Assembly (NCBI GenBank): GCA_937969485.1
Contig: CALBVQ010000134.1
Span: forward strand, 1 to 25,662
Source of the DNA: an uncultured Saprospiraceae bacterium
Lineage (GTDB): Bacteria; Bacteroidota; Bacteroidia; Chitinophagales; Saprospiraceae
Direction of reading: 5' to 3'
Length of the DNA: 25,662 nucleotides
This document shows positions 14,794 through 23,574 of this stretch, piece after piece. The notes below the pieces were generated by a model. That model did no database searches and was not told where the DNA came from. It saw only the letters and a list, made by a program, of their open reading frames with translations. Made by a program: the position numbers and the translations under genes. Position 1 is the first letter of the stretch. Every line of letters starts with the position of its first letter.

Positions 14794-14807
14794 TTGACGG
14801 AAGTCAA
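14794..14807. promoter_or_regulatory. Operator-like inverted repeat TTGAC-GGAA-GTCAA
   Basis: Perfect 5-bp arms with a 4-base spacer sit 21 bases upstream of the GNAT start. It resembles the sites at 13871-13883 and 13900-13916 but its spacer is one base shorter than the latter's. A 12-base palindrome, TCTTTGCAAAGA, follows at 14811-14822. Confidence 0.4.
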
Positions 14808-14907
14808 TTCTCTTTGCAAAGAATTATTTTCATACCTTTAACTCGTCCAAATATGCCAAAATTTCTAAACAATAATCATATACGCAAGGACGAGAAATTA
14901 TAAAATT

Positions 14908-14945
14908 TACACCTAGAAAAAAAGCGTTTATTTAATCTGGGTGTA
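14908..14945 (+). other. Hairpin upstream of the beta-helix gene
   Basis: Arms TACACCTAG and CTGGGTGTA pair over 9 bp with one wobble, around a 20-base AT-rich loop. It lies 71 bases before the ATG at 15017. An additional 7-bp repeat, CTCGTCC/GGACGAG (14842-14848 and 14888-14894), lies further upstream. I found no convincing promoter for the beta-helix gene in 14774-15016. Confidence 0.3.
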
Positions 14946-15016
14946 CGAGGTTAAAAACATTCTCACAATACATCGGTGTAGCACAAATTGTGGTCTATAC
15001 ATTAATGATAACAATA

Positions 15017-16414
15017 ATGAAATCCATCTTAATTCTTTTCCTTCTGTTTCCCTTTCTCGCGACAGGCAAGACCATCTACGTGGGATCAGGGCACGAATTT
15101 TCAACTCCGAATGCTTTGTTTACCGCTGGAATAGTAGCCGACAATGACACGATATTAATAGAAGGAGAGGAATATAAGGGAGAAGAATGCTTGGCAGTGT
15201 GGCAGGCCAATAACATAGTCATCAAAGGTATCAATGGACGTCCCAAGTTGGAGGCAAATGGATCCTACATTTTGGGGAAAGGAATTTGGGTAATTGCAGG
15301 AAACGACACCACAGTAGAAAATATCGAATTCACAGGAGCTATTGTACCAGATCACAATGGAGCAGGAATCCGGCTTGACAATGGGTTTCTAACCGTGAGG
15401 AATTGCTATTTTCATCATAATGAAACGGGGATCCTGACAAATAATGTTGATGGTGAGATTTTAGTTGAATATTGTGAGTTCGGTTATAACGGATATGGGG
15501 ATGGATTCAGCCACAACATATATGTCAACGTTGCCTCTAAATTTACTTTTCAATACAATTACAGTCATCATTCGATAATTGGTCATACTTTGAAATCGAG
15601 AGCAAAGGAAAACGTGATCCTTTACAATTACTTCACTGACGGCGAAGACGGAATTTCCAGCCGGTTGATCGACCTCCCCAATGGTGGCTTAACTTTTGTC
15701 CAGGGCAATATTCTTGAACAAGGGCCGATGGCAGAGAATAACAATTTTATTGCCTACGGCCTTGAAGGATATTTCAATGCCGCATTCAATCGACTCTATC
15801 TTTCTCATAATACCTTTATAAATAGAAAAACTGCTAATGGTTTGTTCATTCACATCGCAGACGGTTCAGAACACATTCAAGTTACCAACAATGCCTTCTT
15901 AGGTGTGGGCGAATTAGTTGATGGGGTGCTTTCTAAAACGGAAGGAAATTATATGTCGGAATCAATAGCAGAAGCTCAGTTGACGGCAAGTGATGACAAA
16001 TTATATGAGCCCAAAGCTGATAGCCCGCTAATAGACGGCTCGATTGATCAAGAAGATACATTTGGCTACAGTCTTTTACCTACCCAAAGTTATGCTCATC
16101 CTACAAACGTCACTGAAAGAATCACAGTAGGCAAGCATGATATAGGGGCTTACGAGGCCAATTTTGTTGATGCAAATTTCGAAACAGAATCGAAAGATGT
16201 GTCCATTTTCCCGAATCCAGCTTCCGATTATTTCAAGGTGGAGTCCAAGTCATTGATTGAACGCATTGACATATATGCCTTGAATGGAAAATTAGTGAAA
16301 AGCTTTTATGAAACTCAAGTCTTGCATATCGCTGACCTTGAAAGTGGCTCATACTTTGTGATTACTTGGCTTAAAGCCAAAAAGTCGGCGCGCTTAATTA
16401 TTACGAAATTATGA
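15017..16414 (+). CDS. Secreted parallel beta-helix protein with a T9SS sorting domain
   Basis: I chose ATG 15017 rather than the upstream GTG (14990) or ATG (15005) because it gives a clean signal peptide, MKSILILFLLFPFLATG. The protein is then 465 residues. About residues 20-330 form repeated right-handed beta-helix rungs (for example TVENIEFTGA, LTVRNCYFHHNETGI, LVEYCEFGYN, LYLSHNTF and IQVTNNAF), as in pectate-lyase-like proteins. The last ~75 residues are a type A T9SS C-terminal domain, with VSIFPNPASDYFKV and ending SARLIITKL. It is exported through the Sec system, then the T9SS, to the surface or medium. No polysaccharide-lyase active site could be assigned, so the substrate is unknown. 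A T9SS protease gene follows 74 bases later. Confidence 0.88.
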   Translation: MKSILILFLLFPFLATGKTIYVGSGHEFSTPNALFTAGIVADNDTILIEGEEYKGEECLAVWQANNIVIKGINGRPKLEANGSYILGKGIWVIAGNDTTVENIEFTGAIVPDHNGAGIRLDNGFLTVRNCYFHHNETGILTNNVDGEILVEYCEFGYNGYGDGFSHNIYVNVASKFTFQYNYSHHSIIGHTLKSRAKENVILYNYFTDGEDGISSRLIDLPNGGLTFVQGNILEQGPMAENNNFIAYGLEGYFNAAFNRLYLSHNTFINRKTANGLFIHIADGSEHIQVTNNAFLGVGELVDGVLSKTEGNYMSESIAEAQLTASDDKLYEPKADSPLIDGSIDQEDTFGYSLLPTQSYAHPTNVTERITVGKHDIGAYEANFVDANFETESKDVSIFPNPASDYFKVESKSLIERIDIYALNGKLVKSFYETQVLHIADLESGSYFVITWLKAKKSARLIITKL

Positions 16415-16464
16415 AATGCTGGTGGATGAACGCTAAGCAGACAATTTTGAATAGATAGAATGAT

Positions 16465-16472
16465 TAACTTTG
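16465..16472 (+). promoter_or_regulatory. Probable -7 box of the subtilisin-like protease gene
   Basis: TAACTTTG matches TAnnTTTG exactly, 16 bases before the ATG. A TTTG at 16446-16449 is only 15 bases upstream, shorter than the usual 19-21, so the -33 element is uncertain. It suggests that the protease has its own promoter. Confidence 0.42.
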
Positions 16473-16488
16473 AACAAAAGACCATTCC

Positions 16489-18264
16489 ATGCGTATTTTA
16501 AGGCTATTTTTCGTGACTTTTATGTGGATGCTGACATCAGGTACTTTCCTACTTGCGCAGGATAGTTCGTGGGAGAAAAAAATCGATCCCGATTTATTTA
16601 TTGAGTTGCAATCTGGAGAATCATATGAATTCATTATCAAGATGAAGTCCGAGGCTGATATGGCAGGAGTAAAGAAATCGTGGAAAAAGGATGCCAAGGC
16701 GAGTCATGTTTATAGGGCTTTAAGCCAAAAGGCTGAGTACTCGCAGCAAGGTGTTTTAGCGCTACTTGAGGATCATGATGCACCGGCGCATTCGCTATTT
16801 ATTGTGAATGTAATTAAATCCTTTGGAGATATAGAGTTAGTTGAACTGCTCGCGAAGAGAAAGGATGTAGAGAATATCCAGCCGAATCCAAGTATTCCTT
16901 ATCAAGGAGCAGTGCGAACCGATATTGTTTCACGGACCAGTGAATGGGGAATCCAAATGATAAATGCTGACAAGGTGTGGGCATTAGGTTTTAAAGGACA
17001 ATATGTGACGATTGCTGGTCAAGATACTGGTTATGAATGGGAGCACCCAGCACTAAAAAACAAGTACAGAGGATACGATGCAGGGTTAGACGTTGCAGAT
17101 CACAACTACAATTGGCACGATGCGATTCATGAAATCAGTCCATTACATAATGATTCCATTGTCGATGCTTCTAATAATCCTTGTGGTCTAGACTCAGACT
17201 TTCCATGCGATGACAATAACCATGGAACGCACACGATGGGGACAATGGTGGGATCCGATGGAGAAAATGAAATAGGTGTCGCTCCAGAAGCGCAATGGTG
17301 TGCTTGTAGAAATATGGAAAGAGGTTGGGGAACGCCATTTACTTACTTAGAGTGTTTTCAGTGGTTCTTAGCACCAACCGACTTGAATGATGAAAATCCA
17401 GATCCGTCACAAGCACCTCATGTAATTGCCAACTCATGGGGATGTCCTGAGATTGAAGGCTGCAATCCTATGAACTTTGAAATCTTAAACCAAGCGGTAG
17501 ATAATCTAGTTGAAGCAGGGACGGTGGTTATAGTTTCAGCGGGAAATAGCGGTAGTGATTGCTCGTCTGTAAATACACCTGCAGCAATTTTTGAAAGTAG
17601 TTTTACGGTGGGAGCAACGAACGAACTCGACACAATTGCAGGATTCAGTTCAAGAGGACCAGTTCAGGTAGATGAAAGTGGAAGATTAAAGCCCAATGTA
17701 GTTGCGCCTGGTGTTGGAATCCGATCCACGATACGAAACGGGGAATACGCAAGCTATTCCGGAACTAGTATGGCAGGACCTCATGTGGCAGGAGTTGTCG
17801 CCTTAATGATTTCAGCTAGATCTGACTTAGCGGGTAAAGTCGATTACATAGAATACATTCTTGAAGAAACAGCAATACCTCTTACAACGGAGCAAGAATG
17901 TGCTGGAATACCAGGAGAAACTATTCCTAATCACACCTATGGGTATGGAAGAATTGACGCGCTTGCAGCGGTAGAATTGGCTTTAACTGTTTTCATAGAA
18001 TCTACTGACGAAGCAGAGGAGGAATTACATATTCGTGTATTTCCCAATCCCACCAAAGATATGATTTCACTAGTCACGAAAGAGATTCAGGGGAACTATT
18101 CTTTTACACTATTCTCTATTGATGGAGCAGAACTACTTAGCTATCAGAATCACTCTTTTGGCGGAAGCCAACAAATAGATTTACAAGCATTTACACCAGG
18201 TATCTATATAGGAAAGATTAAGTCTGAAAAGGGAGAGCAAACTGTAAAAATCGTGAAGCAATAG
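16489..18264 (+). CDS. Secreted subtilisin-like serine protease (family S8) with a T9SS sorting domain
   Basis: The 591-residue preproprotein has a signal peptide ending about residue 23 (GTFLLAQ). An inhibitor-like propeptide follows (about 30-140, with QSGESYEFIIKMK and VENIQPNPSI). The S8 catalytic domain (about 150-505) carries Asp179 in IAGQDTGYEWEHPAL, His245 in NNHGTHTMGTM and Ser427 in GTSMAGPHVAG. The oxyanion Asn is likely in VSAGNSGSD. The C-terminal ~80 residues are a T9SS type A domain (RVFPNPTKDMISLV, ending KGEQTVKIVKQ). It resembles bacillopeptidase F-type proteases. Residues 226-350 contain several cysteines, so disulfides are possible. It converges with the DUF58 gene, 19 bases away. 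Confidence 0.95.
   Translation: MRILRLFFVTFMWMLTSGTFLLAQDSSWEKKIDPDLFIELQSGESYEFIIKMKSEADMAGVKKSWKKDAKASHVYRALSQKAEYSQQGVLALLEDHDAPAHSLFIVNVIKSFGDIELVELLAKRKDVENIQPNPSIPYQGAVRTDIVSRTSEWGIQMINADKVWALGFKGQYVTIAGQDTGYEWEHPALKNKYRGYDAGLDVADHNYNWHDAIHEISPLHNDSIVDASNNPCGLDSDFPCDDNNHGTHTMGTMVGSDGENEIGVAPEAQWCACRNMERGWGTPFTYLECFQWFLAPTDLNDENPDPSQAPHVIANSWGCPEIEGCNPMNFEILNQAVDNLVEAGTVVIVSAGNSGSDCSSVNTPAAIFESSFTVGATNELDTIAGFSSRGPVQVDESGRLKPNVVAPGVGIRSTIRNGEYASYSGTSMAGPHVAGVVALMISARSDLAGKVDYIEYILEETAIPLTTEQECAGIPGETIPNHTYGYGRIDALAAVELALTVFIESTDEAEEELHIRVFPNPTKDMISLVTKEIQGNYSFTLFSIDGAELLSYQNHSFGGSQQIDLQAFTPGIYIGKIKSEKGEQTVKIVKQ
18155..18170 (+). repeat. 16-mer CTTTTGGCGGAAGCCA, coding copy inside the protease
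   Basis: Identical to 405-420. It encodes SFGGSQ within the T9SS domain without disturbing the fold pattern. Followed by ACAA, as in the intergenic copy at 8434-8415. Confidence 0.5.
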
Positions 18265-18283
18265 ATCGCGTATTGGCTATTTC

Positions 18284-19603
18284 TTACATCAATCCTCTCG
18301 CCTTAATTTCTAGGTATTTATTAATTGTATCAATCGTCAGGGTTTCTGGAGTGGTTAGCACTGAATAGATTCCATTGACTTTCAATTCCTTAACAATCTG
18401 AGACTTATCGTAAAATTGCTTTTCGGCAATCACCTTAGTAAATATAGCTCTCATACCGTTAGCAGGTTCATTCAGTAACTTTTTAAGTTCAGAATTTCTA
18501 AAAAACACGACAACAAGAAGGTGCTTTTTTCCTAACGCTCTCAGGTAAGGAAGCTGACGTCTCATGGAGTTGAGAGACTCGAAGTTTGTGTAGAATAAGA
18601 GAAGGCTTCTTTGCTTTAGATTGGCATGCACGAATCGCTGAAGAAGCTCCACATTGGATTCCTTGAAATTAGTTTTCTGTGCGTACAAAAATTCTTGAAT
18701 CTTGTGCATTTGATTACTTCGTCGATTGGCTGGGACAAAACCGCTCATCTTGTTGCTAAAGCTAATGACACCAGCGTTGTCTTGTTTCTTAATTGCAATA
18801 TTCGATATCACTAAAGTGGCATTAATAGCGTAATCAAGCAAAGTCATATTCTCAAACGGCATTTTCATGGCCCGACCTTTATCCACAATACTAATAATAG
18901 GTTGGGATTTTTGATCTTGAAATTGATTGACCATCATTTGATTTCGACGTGCCGTTGCTTTCCAGTTTATAAACCTAGGATCGTCTCCTTGCACATAATC
19001 CTTGATCTGCTCGAATTCCATCGTGTATCCGATTCGTCTCATTTTCTTAAGCCCCATCTGAAAGCTGCGTTGCGCAAAAGCTGCTAATTCGTATTTTTTC
19101 AATTGCAAGTAACTTGGATAAACTGCAACTTGCTTTCCTTGCTCGAACACATATCGACGGGAAAAAAAATTGATCGGTGTGCTAGCATATAAATTTAGAG
19201 CCCCGAAATCATACACTCCCCTTTTCACAGGCTTGATTTGATAAGTCACAGACTCGGAGGCCAGTCTCTTCACATGAGCTTTCCATTGAACATCTCTTCG
19301 CTGAAAAATAGGAGGAAGTTCATCAATAATTCGAATGGTTGAATCAAACTTATATCTATTGTCAATATTAATCTCTACAGGGTTCTCATCGCCATTACTG
19401 AATCGATCAGCCATATTTCTTTGAGCCAAAATCCCCTTTCGAGAGAAAAGAAGAGCTATATCGAGAATACATAGTGCTACAAAAAGAGCTAGGCCAAACT
19501 GGGTTACAAGAAATAGTACATCCAGTGTCCAGCTGAGCAAGAATAGAATCACAAGTGCAATTCCAACGTAGAAAAATCTATTTTCAAGATATAGTTTTCG
19601 CAT
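18284..19603 (-). CDS. DUF58 domain protein (MoxR-associated)
   Basis: This 439-residue protein has two N-terminal membrane segments (about 10-30 and 33-53). A beta-rich region follows, then the DUF58 signature DYVQGDDPRFINWKATARR (203-219). A C-terminal von Willebrand A-like fold follows (PIISIVDKGRAM, then DYAINATLVISNIA). Proteins of this family almost always accompany MoxR ATPases and are thought to be their partners, but no reaction is known. It starts one base after the moxR stop and is the last gene of the cluster. Its end faces the protease gene. Confidence 0.92.
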   Translation of the reverse strand: MRKLYLENRFFYVGIALVILFLLSWTLDVLFLVTQFGLALFVALCILDIALLFSRKGILAQRNMADRFSNGDENPVEINIDNRYKFDSTIRIIDELPPIFQRRDVQWKAHVKRLASESVTYQIKPVKRGVYDFGALNLYASTPINFFSRRYVFEQGKQVAVYPSYLQLKKYELAAFAQRSFQMGLKKMRRIGYTMEFEQIKDYVQGDDPRFINWKATARRNQMMVNQFQDQKSQPIISIVDKGRAMKMPFENMTLLDYAINATLVISNIAIKKQDNAGVISFSNKMSGFVPANRRSNQMHKIQEFLYAQKTNFKESNVELLQRFVHANLKQRSLLLFYTNFESLNSMRRQLPYLRALGKKHLLVVVFFRNSELKKLLNEPANGMRAIFTKVIAEKQFYDKSQIVKELKVNGIYSVLTTPETLTIDTINKYLEIKARGLM

Positions 19604-19604
19604 C

Positions 19605-20663
19605 TTAACGTGGGATATTGACAGACTTCACTACCTCTGAAACTACCTCCTCGGCAGTTGATCCTTCCATCTCTTTGTCTGGCGTCAAAATGATTCGGTG
19701 AGCTAGCACAGATTCAGCGACTTCGATAATATCCTCTGGAATTACATAATCTCTTCCATTAATTGCTGCAATGGCCTTCGAACCTTGAAGAAGAGCCAAC
19801 GAAGCTCTTGGCGACGCACCTAAATAAATGTCATGATGATTACGAGTTGCATGCACGATATTTGCCATGTATTTCAGCAGAGAACTATCGACTTCAATTG
19901 AGCTAACCACTTTCTTTAAGGCAATTAATTCCTCAGCACTCATGACTGCGTTTATACTTCCCAATCCATCGACATTATGCTGCGTGTTATGAAGTTGTAA
20001 TATTTCATACTCCTGATCAACTGATGGGTAACCAACTCTTATTTTGAAAATAAATCGATCAAGTTGTGCCTCAGGTAGTGAATAAGTTCCCTCCATGTCT
20101 ATGGGATTCTGAGTTGCAATAATCATGAATGGCTTTGCCATTTCCATTCTATTGCCATCCACTGTGATCTGCTTCTCTTGCATCACTTCAAATAGTGCGG
20201 CCTGAGTCTTTGCAGGAGCTCTATTTATTTCATCGATCAATACGATATTGGAAAATATAGGGCCTGCCTTGAATTCAAAGTCGGACTTTTTCATGTCAAA
20301 GACTGAAGTTCCTATAACGTCGGACGGCATAAGGTCCGGTGTAAATTGAATTCGAGAAAAATCGGTATCGATCGTCTTTGCAGTCAACTTGGCTGTCAGT
20401 GTTTTTGCTAACCCAGGAAAACCTTCTAGCAATACGTGTCCATCTGCTAAGATAGCTGCGAGTAGAAGCTTAACTAATTTCTTTTGGCCAACGATGACTT
20501 TTGAAATTTCATCCATGACTTTCTGCACACTATTAGACAGCGGCGTGAGGTCTTGCTTCGAACCAAGTATGCCAGGAATAGCTGGAGTATTATCCGCTGT
20601 GGGCTTTTTCCCTCCGAAGCCAGGAGGCACCATTTCTTGCTTATTGTTATTATCGTTCATCAT
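19605..20663 (-). CDS. MoxR-family AAA+ ATPase
   Basis: This 352-residue MoxR-type AAA+ ATPase is a probable chaperone that remodels partner proteins encoded beside it. Walker A is GFPGLAKT (81-88) and Walker B is IVLIDE (140-145). Sensor 1 lies in MIIATQNPID, followed by LPEAQLDRF and sensor 2 in GASPRASLAL. The first ~40 residues are polar and poorly conserved. Two ATGs are adjacent (20663, 20660). It overlaps the DUF4350 gene by 14 bases and is followed after one base by DUF58, the usual MoxR partner. The substrate is unknown. Confidence 0.95.
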   Translation of the reverse strand: MMNDNNNKQEMVPPGFGGKKPTADNTPAIPGILGSKQDLTPLSNSVQKVMDEISKVIVGQKKLVKLLLAAILADGHVLLEGFPGLAKTLTAKLTAKTIDTDFSRIQFTPDLMPSDVIGTSVFDMKKSDFEFKAGPIFSNIVLIDEINRAPAKTQAALFEVMQEKQITVDGNRMEMAKPFMIIATQNPIDMEGTYSLPEAQLDRFIFKIRVGYPSVDQEYEILQLHNTQHNVDGLGSINAVMSAEELIALKKVVSSIEVDSSLLKYMANIVHATRNHHDIYLGASPRASLALLQGSKAIAAINGRDYVIPEDIIEVAESVLAHRIILTPDKEMEGSTAEEVVSEVVKSVNIPR

Positions 20664-21828
20664 AAAATTGTTGTAATTTTTTACTCAACCTCAATATCGA
20701 ATTTTCATCGACAATGTGTAAGTTTCTATAATCTTTGAAATAGGTATTTATTGATGAAATCAAACCTATTTTCTTACCTGATTTAGCTAGAAGAACTTCG
20801 GTTTGTTCAGGAGTTCCCAGATAATTAGTAATGCGATACTTTTCACGAACGTACTCCTTAAAGTGACGTTCAATTTTCCTCATAAGGTCATGTAAATCAT
20901 ATGTACTATGGTACAAATCACCTATCGTTTTTGTAAACTCCAAACTTCTATTTTCAGGCGGATTGACAATAGGAATGATTCGTTGGGTTCTTTTTATCGA
21001 GAAAATCATATGAAGAAGCAAGAGGGTCAAGCCCAAAATACCAGCCCAACGAAATGCCTTGGTATTTAAGAACACTTTTAGCGGTGGTTGGCGACTCATC
21101 TGTGGTTTATAATAGACGTCCCAATGAGTCTTGACATCTGGCAAGAAACTCAAGATATCTTGCGCGAATTTATAGTTTTCCTCGTATAACATATAGTAAT
21201 TCGTAAAGGAGTATGGAAGGGTAGAAAGAATTATTTTTCCCTCACCAAAATTCCTCTGAACCACTATTGGTAAATTATCGTCATACTCATCCTCTGATTT
21301 ACTTACGGCAAGAGGGAATGCCCCTTCTAACGTATCCACTTTATTTTTGAGTCCGTAAATATTGAATTGTTTAGCAAAAGCAAATCTATACTCACTTTGA
21401 ATAGATTGTACTTTGAGTGAGCTTTGATCAAGGGCCTCAATCCCCTTATAAATGTATGTGGGATCGAGATTTAGCGTATCAAGTAACTCGTAGGAAAAGT
21501 CTTTTGCAGCGATAAAGGCATTATTCCCCGCAGCCACCCACTCTAGTAAGTTGTTTCTTTCATCTTCTTGAAGTCCGAAAAATGAGGTAATAAAGATATA
21601 ATTCTCCTGACCTGTAGTGTCACTTTTCAATTTATATAGAGACACATCTTTTTCTTCTACATCGGAAAAAATATCCTTAATCAATTCGCTAGTAATGTAA
21701 AGACCATAGGGCTGCTCAGACGAAGATTCAAAAGAATCGTTCCAACTAATATTCCTAGGAGCAAGTCCCACAAGCAAGGTGAAAACTGCACAGTAAATTA
21801 GTATGATCCAAATTAATTTCTTCTTCAT
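20650..21828 (-). CDS. DUF4350 domain membrane protein
   Basis: I start this at ATG 21828 rather than the TTG one codon earlier. The stop of the preceding gene then shares one base with it (TGATG). The 392-residue protein has an N-terminal signal anchor (about 5-23) and a soluble domain of about 240 residues. That domain shows SSSEQPYGLYITSEL and EWVAAGNNAFIAA, typical of DUF4350, and is probably periplasmic. A second membrane segment lies at about 262-280, followed by a cytoplasmic tail. It sits between the DUF4129 and MoxR genes, its usual neighbours. No enzymatic residues are evident. Confidence 0.83.
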   Translation of the reverse strand: MKKKLIWIILIYCAVFTLLVGLAPRNISWNDSFESSSEQPYGLYITSELIKDIFSDVEEKDVSLYKLKSDTTGQENYIFITSFFGLQEDERNNLLEWVAAGNNAFIAAKDFSYELLDTLNLDPTYIYKGIEALDQSSLKVQSIQSEYRFAFAKQFNIYGLKNKVDTLEGAFPLAVSKSEDEYDDNLPIVVQRNFGEGKIILSTLPYSFTNYYMLYEENYKFAQDILSFLPDVKTHWDVYYKPQMSRQPPLKVFLNTKAFRWAGILGLTLLLLHMIFSIKRTQRIIPIVNPPENRSLEFTKTIGDLYHSTYDLHDLMRKIERHFKEYVREKYRITNYLGTPEQTEVLLAKSGKKIGLISSINTYFKDYRNLHIVDENSILRLSKKLQQFYDER

Positions 21829-22682
21829 CAAGTCACAATTTCCTTTTGAATACGCTCAGAATAATTTCTTACCTTATCATAAAACGTATCGTCTACTTGA
21901 TAATTACCATACCATGCATAATTAAAATAATCTGTAATAGACTGAAAATCTTGTTTGATGCTCGCAACTTCAATTTCCTCTACATAATCTTGTCCCAACT
22001 TATAGTCTTTCCAAATTATTACATTTTCTTCATTCAATTTCTTAAGAGTAATGAGGTAAGAATAACGAACAGCCTCCCTATATTTCCCCTCAAGTTCAGC
22101 CTTTTGCAGATTCTCTAATAAAATATCTCTAGATACGCTAATGTCTAAATCACCTACCTTGGGAGTAAGAGCCTTTGTATCACGCTTACTGACAAAACTC
22201 TTTAATTCATTTCTGAGTATGAACCATACGATCAAGACAGTTGCTAATAAGATGATAAGATACCTCAAGAATTTGGATCTGATACCCATATCCAAGTTTC
22301 CGAACATTTTTTCAGCAAGGCGTGCAAAGAATTGACTAAAAATTGAATCAGTCTTTTTAGGTTCAGAAAAGTCAAATTTATCCATTTCCTTGTATACAGC
22401 TAATCTGCTCGTATCAAATGTTCTCGCAACATAGGATTCTCTAATGTCTGCGATATTGGACGTATCCCACACCAACACTTCACGGTAGGGTTTGACATCC
22501 ACGATCTCATTGACCAATTCATTAAGAAAAGACTGTTCTTCTTCTACTGTATCTCGAAAGGTAAATTCTCGTTCGACGTAAGGAGGTCCAACAAAAGCCG
22601 TGTCTACCGCCTCTTGCGCATAGAGCAAGAAACAAGCAAAAAGGAGCGATATGGATAATACAGATTTAATACTCGCCTTCAT
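21828..22682 (-). CDS. DUF4129 domain membrane protein
   Basis: I chose ATG 22682, since the longer frame starts with TTG at 22712. The result is 284 residues with a signal peptide (MKASIKSVLSISLLFACF, cleavage near LYAQE). A periplasmic region of about 110 residues follows, then one membrane helix (about 140-156). The cytoplasmic C-terminal DUF4129-like domain contains EGKYREAVRYSYLITLKKL and ends near YFNYAWYGNYQVDD. The gene overlaps the preceding membrane-protein gene by 17 bases and the next by one. Its role is presumably within the MoxR-linked envelope complex; there is no direct evidence. Confidence 0.8.
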   Translation of the reverse strand: MKASIKSVLSISLLFACFLLYAQEAVDTAFVGPPYVEREFTFRDTVEEEQSFLNELVNEIVDVKPYREVLVWDTSNIADIRESYVARTFDTSRLAVYKEMDKFDFSEPKKTDSIFSQFFARLAEKMFGNLDMGIRSKFLRYLIILLATVLIVWFILRNELKSFVSKRDTKALTPKVGDLDISVSRDILLENLQKAELEGKYREAVRYSYLITLKKLNEENVIIWKDYKLGQDYVEEIEVASIKQDFQSITDYFNYAWYGNYQVDDTFYDKVRNYSERIQKEIVT

Positions 22683-23574
22683 TTTCAAAAAATGATTCTT
22701 TGACAGTACCAATTTTCTGTATTTTACTTATAGCAGCTTCACCAGTTCTTCTTTCTTCGATATCGTAGCTCTTTAAAAACATAGAAATGAAAATGAATAA
22801 ATATAAATATGATAACCCGAAAGACAATAACACTGATTCAATCAGCATTATTCCTTCAGTAAATTTACTGTTTTCGAAATCGAACTCTATCGCAAAACCC
22901 AAGGCGAAAAACAAAATAAAGAAAGGCACCAAGATCATATACTGTAAAACAGATGAAGTGATATTTGACACAATCAATGTTACTAGCGTCGCTCCATAAT
23001 AATCAGCAAGATCATTTCCCGCTAGTTTGAAAGCCTCACCCATAGTACAATCATCTTTTGTCAAATAGATTCTTTGGGCGTACAGCCACAATGGCATTAA
23101 ATATAAAACACAAAAAACACCAAGCAATAAAGCAAAAACTACTGCAACCACTGGACTGCCAATGATCAACAGTATGACAACCCCCGCAAATGCAGCCAAA
23201 ATTAGCATCAAAGGTAAAATGATCGCAAAATTACGCAGGTAAAGTTTTCTAAAATAAGTATGTAGCTCTTGTGAAGTAATATTACTTGGATCCCCTTCTT
23301 TAGCCGCTTTCACCAGTGCTGCGCTAACAAGATTTATATGCAATACTAAAAAAAAGCAAGAAATAATGAAAATTACGTACAAGAAATAAGGCATCTCAGA
23401 CCCGCTAAGCAATGGATCCAGTGAATTACGTAAATAAACATAGGTCACACCTAAACTTGGCAGCATAACGGAGAAGATCATTACTGATGTCAGCGCTCTG
23501 ATATTTCGAAAAATGAGTTTAACACTATCCGATATTACCTCCATCAACGTTCTTGTGCTTAATATAGGTTTCAT
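22666..23574 (-). CDS. Multi-pass membrane protein of unknown function
   Basis: The longest frame begins at 23673, but the first 33 codons overlap the SpoIIM-like gene. Met34 (23574) forms a 4-base ATGA overlap with its stop, so I start there, giving 302 residues. There are about six hydrophobic segments, at roughly 27-47, 62-85, 115-140, 145-170, 205-235 and 245-270. Topology resembles small integral proteins found at this point in MoxR-DUF58 clusters. I do not recognise a named domain with confidence. The polar C-terminus ends ENEGEY. Confidence 0.8.
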   Translation of the reverse strand: MKPILSTRTLMEVISDSVKLIFRNIRALTSVMIFSVMLPSLGVTYVYLRNSLDPLLSGSEMPYFLYVIFIISCFFLVLHINLVSAALVKAAKEGDPSNITSQELHTYFRKLYLRNFAIILPLMLILAAFAGVVILLIIGSPVVAVVFALLLGVFCVLYLMPLWLYAQRIYLTKDDCTMGEAFKLAGNDLADYYGATLVTLIVSNITSSVLQYMILVPFFILFFALGFAIEFDFENSKFTEGIMLIESVLLSFGLSYLYLFIFISMFLKSYDIEERRTGEAAISKIQKIGTVKESFFENEGEY

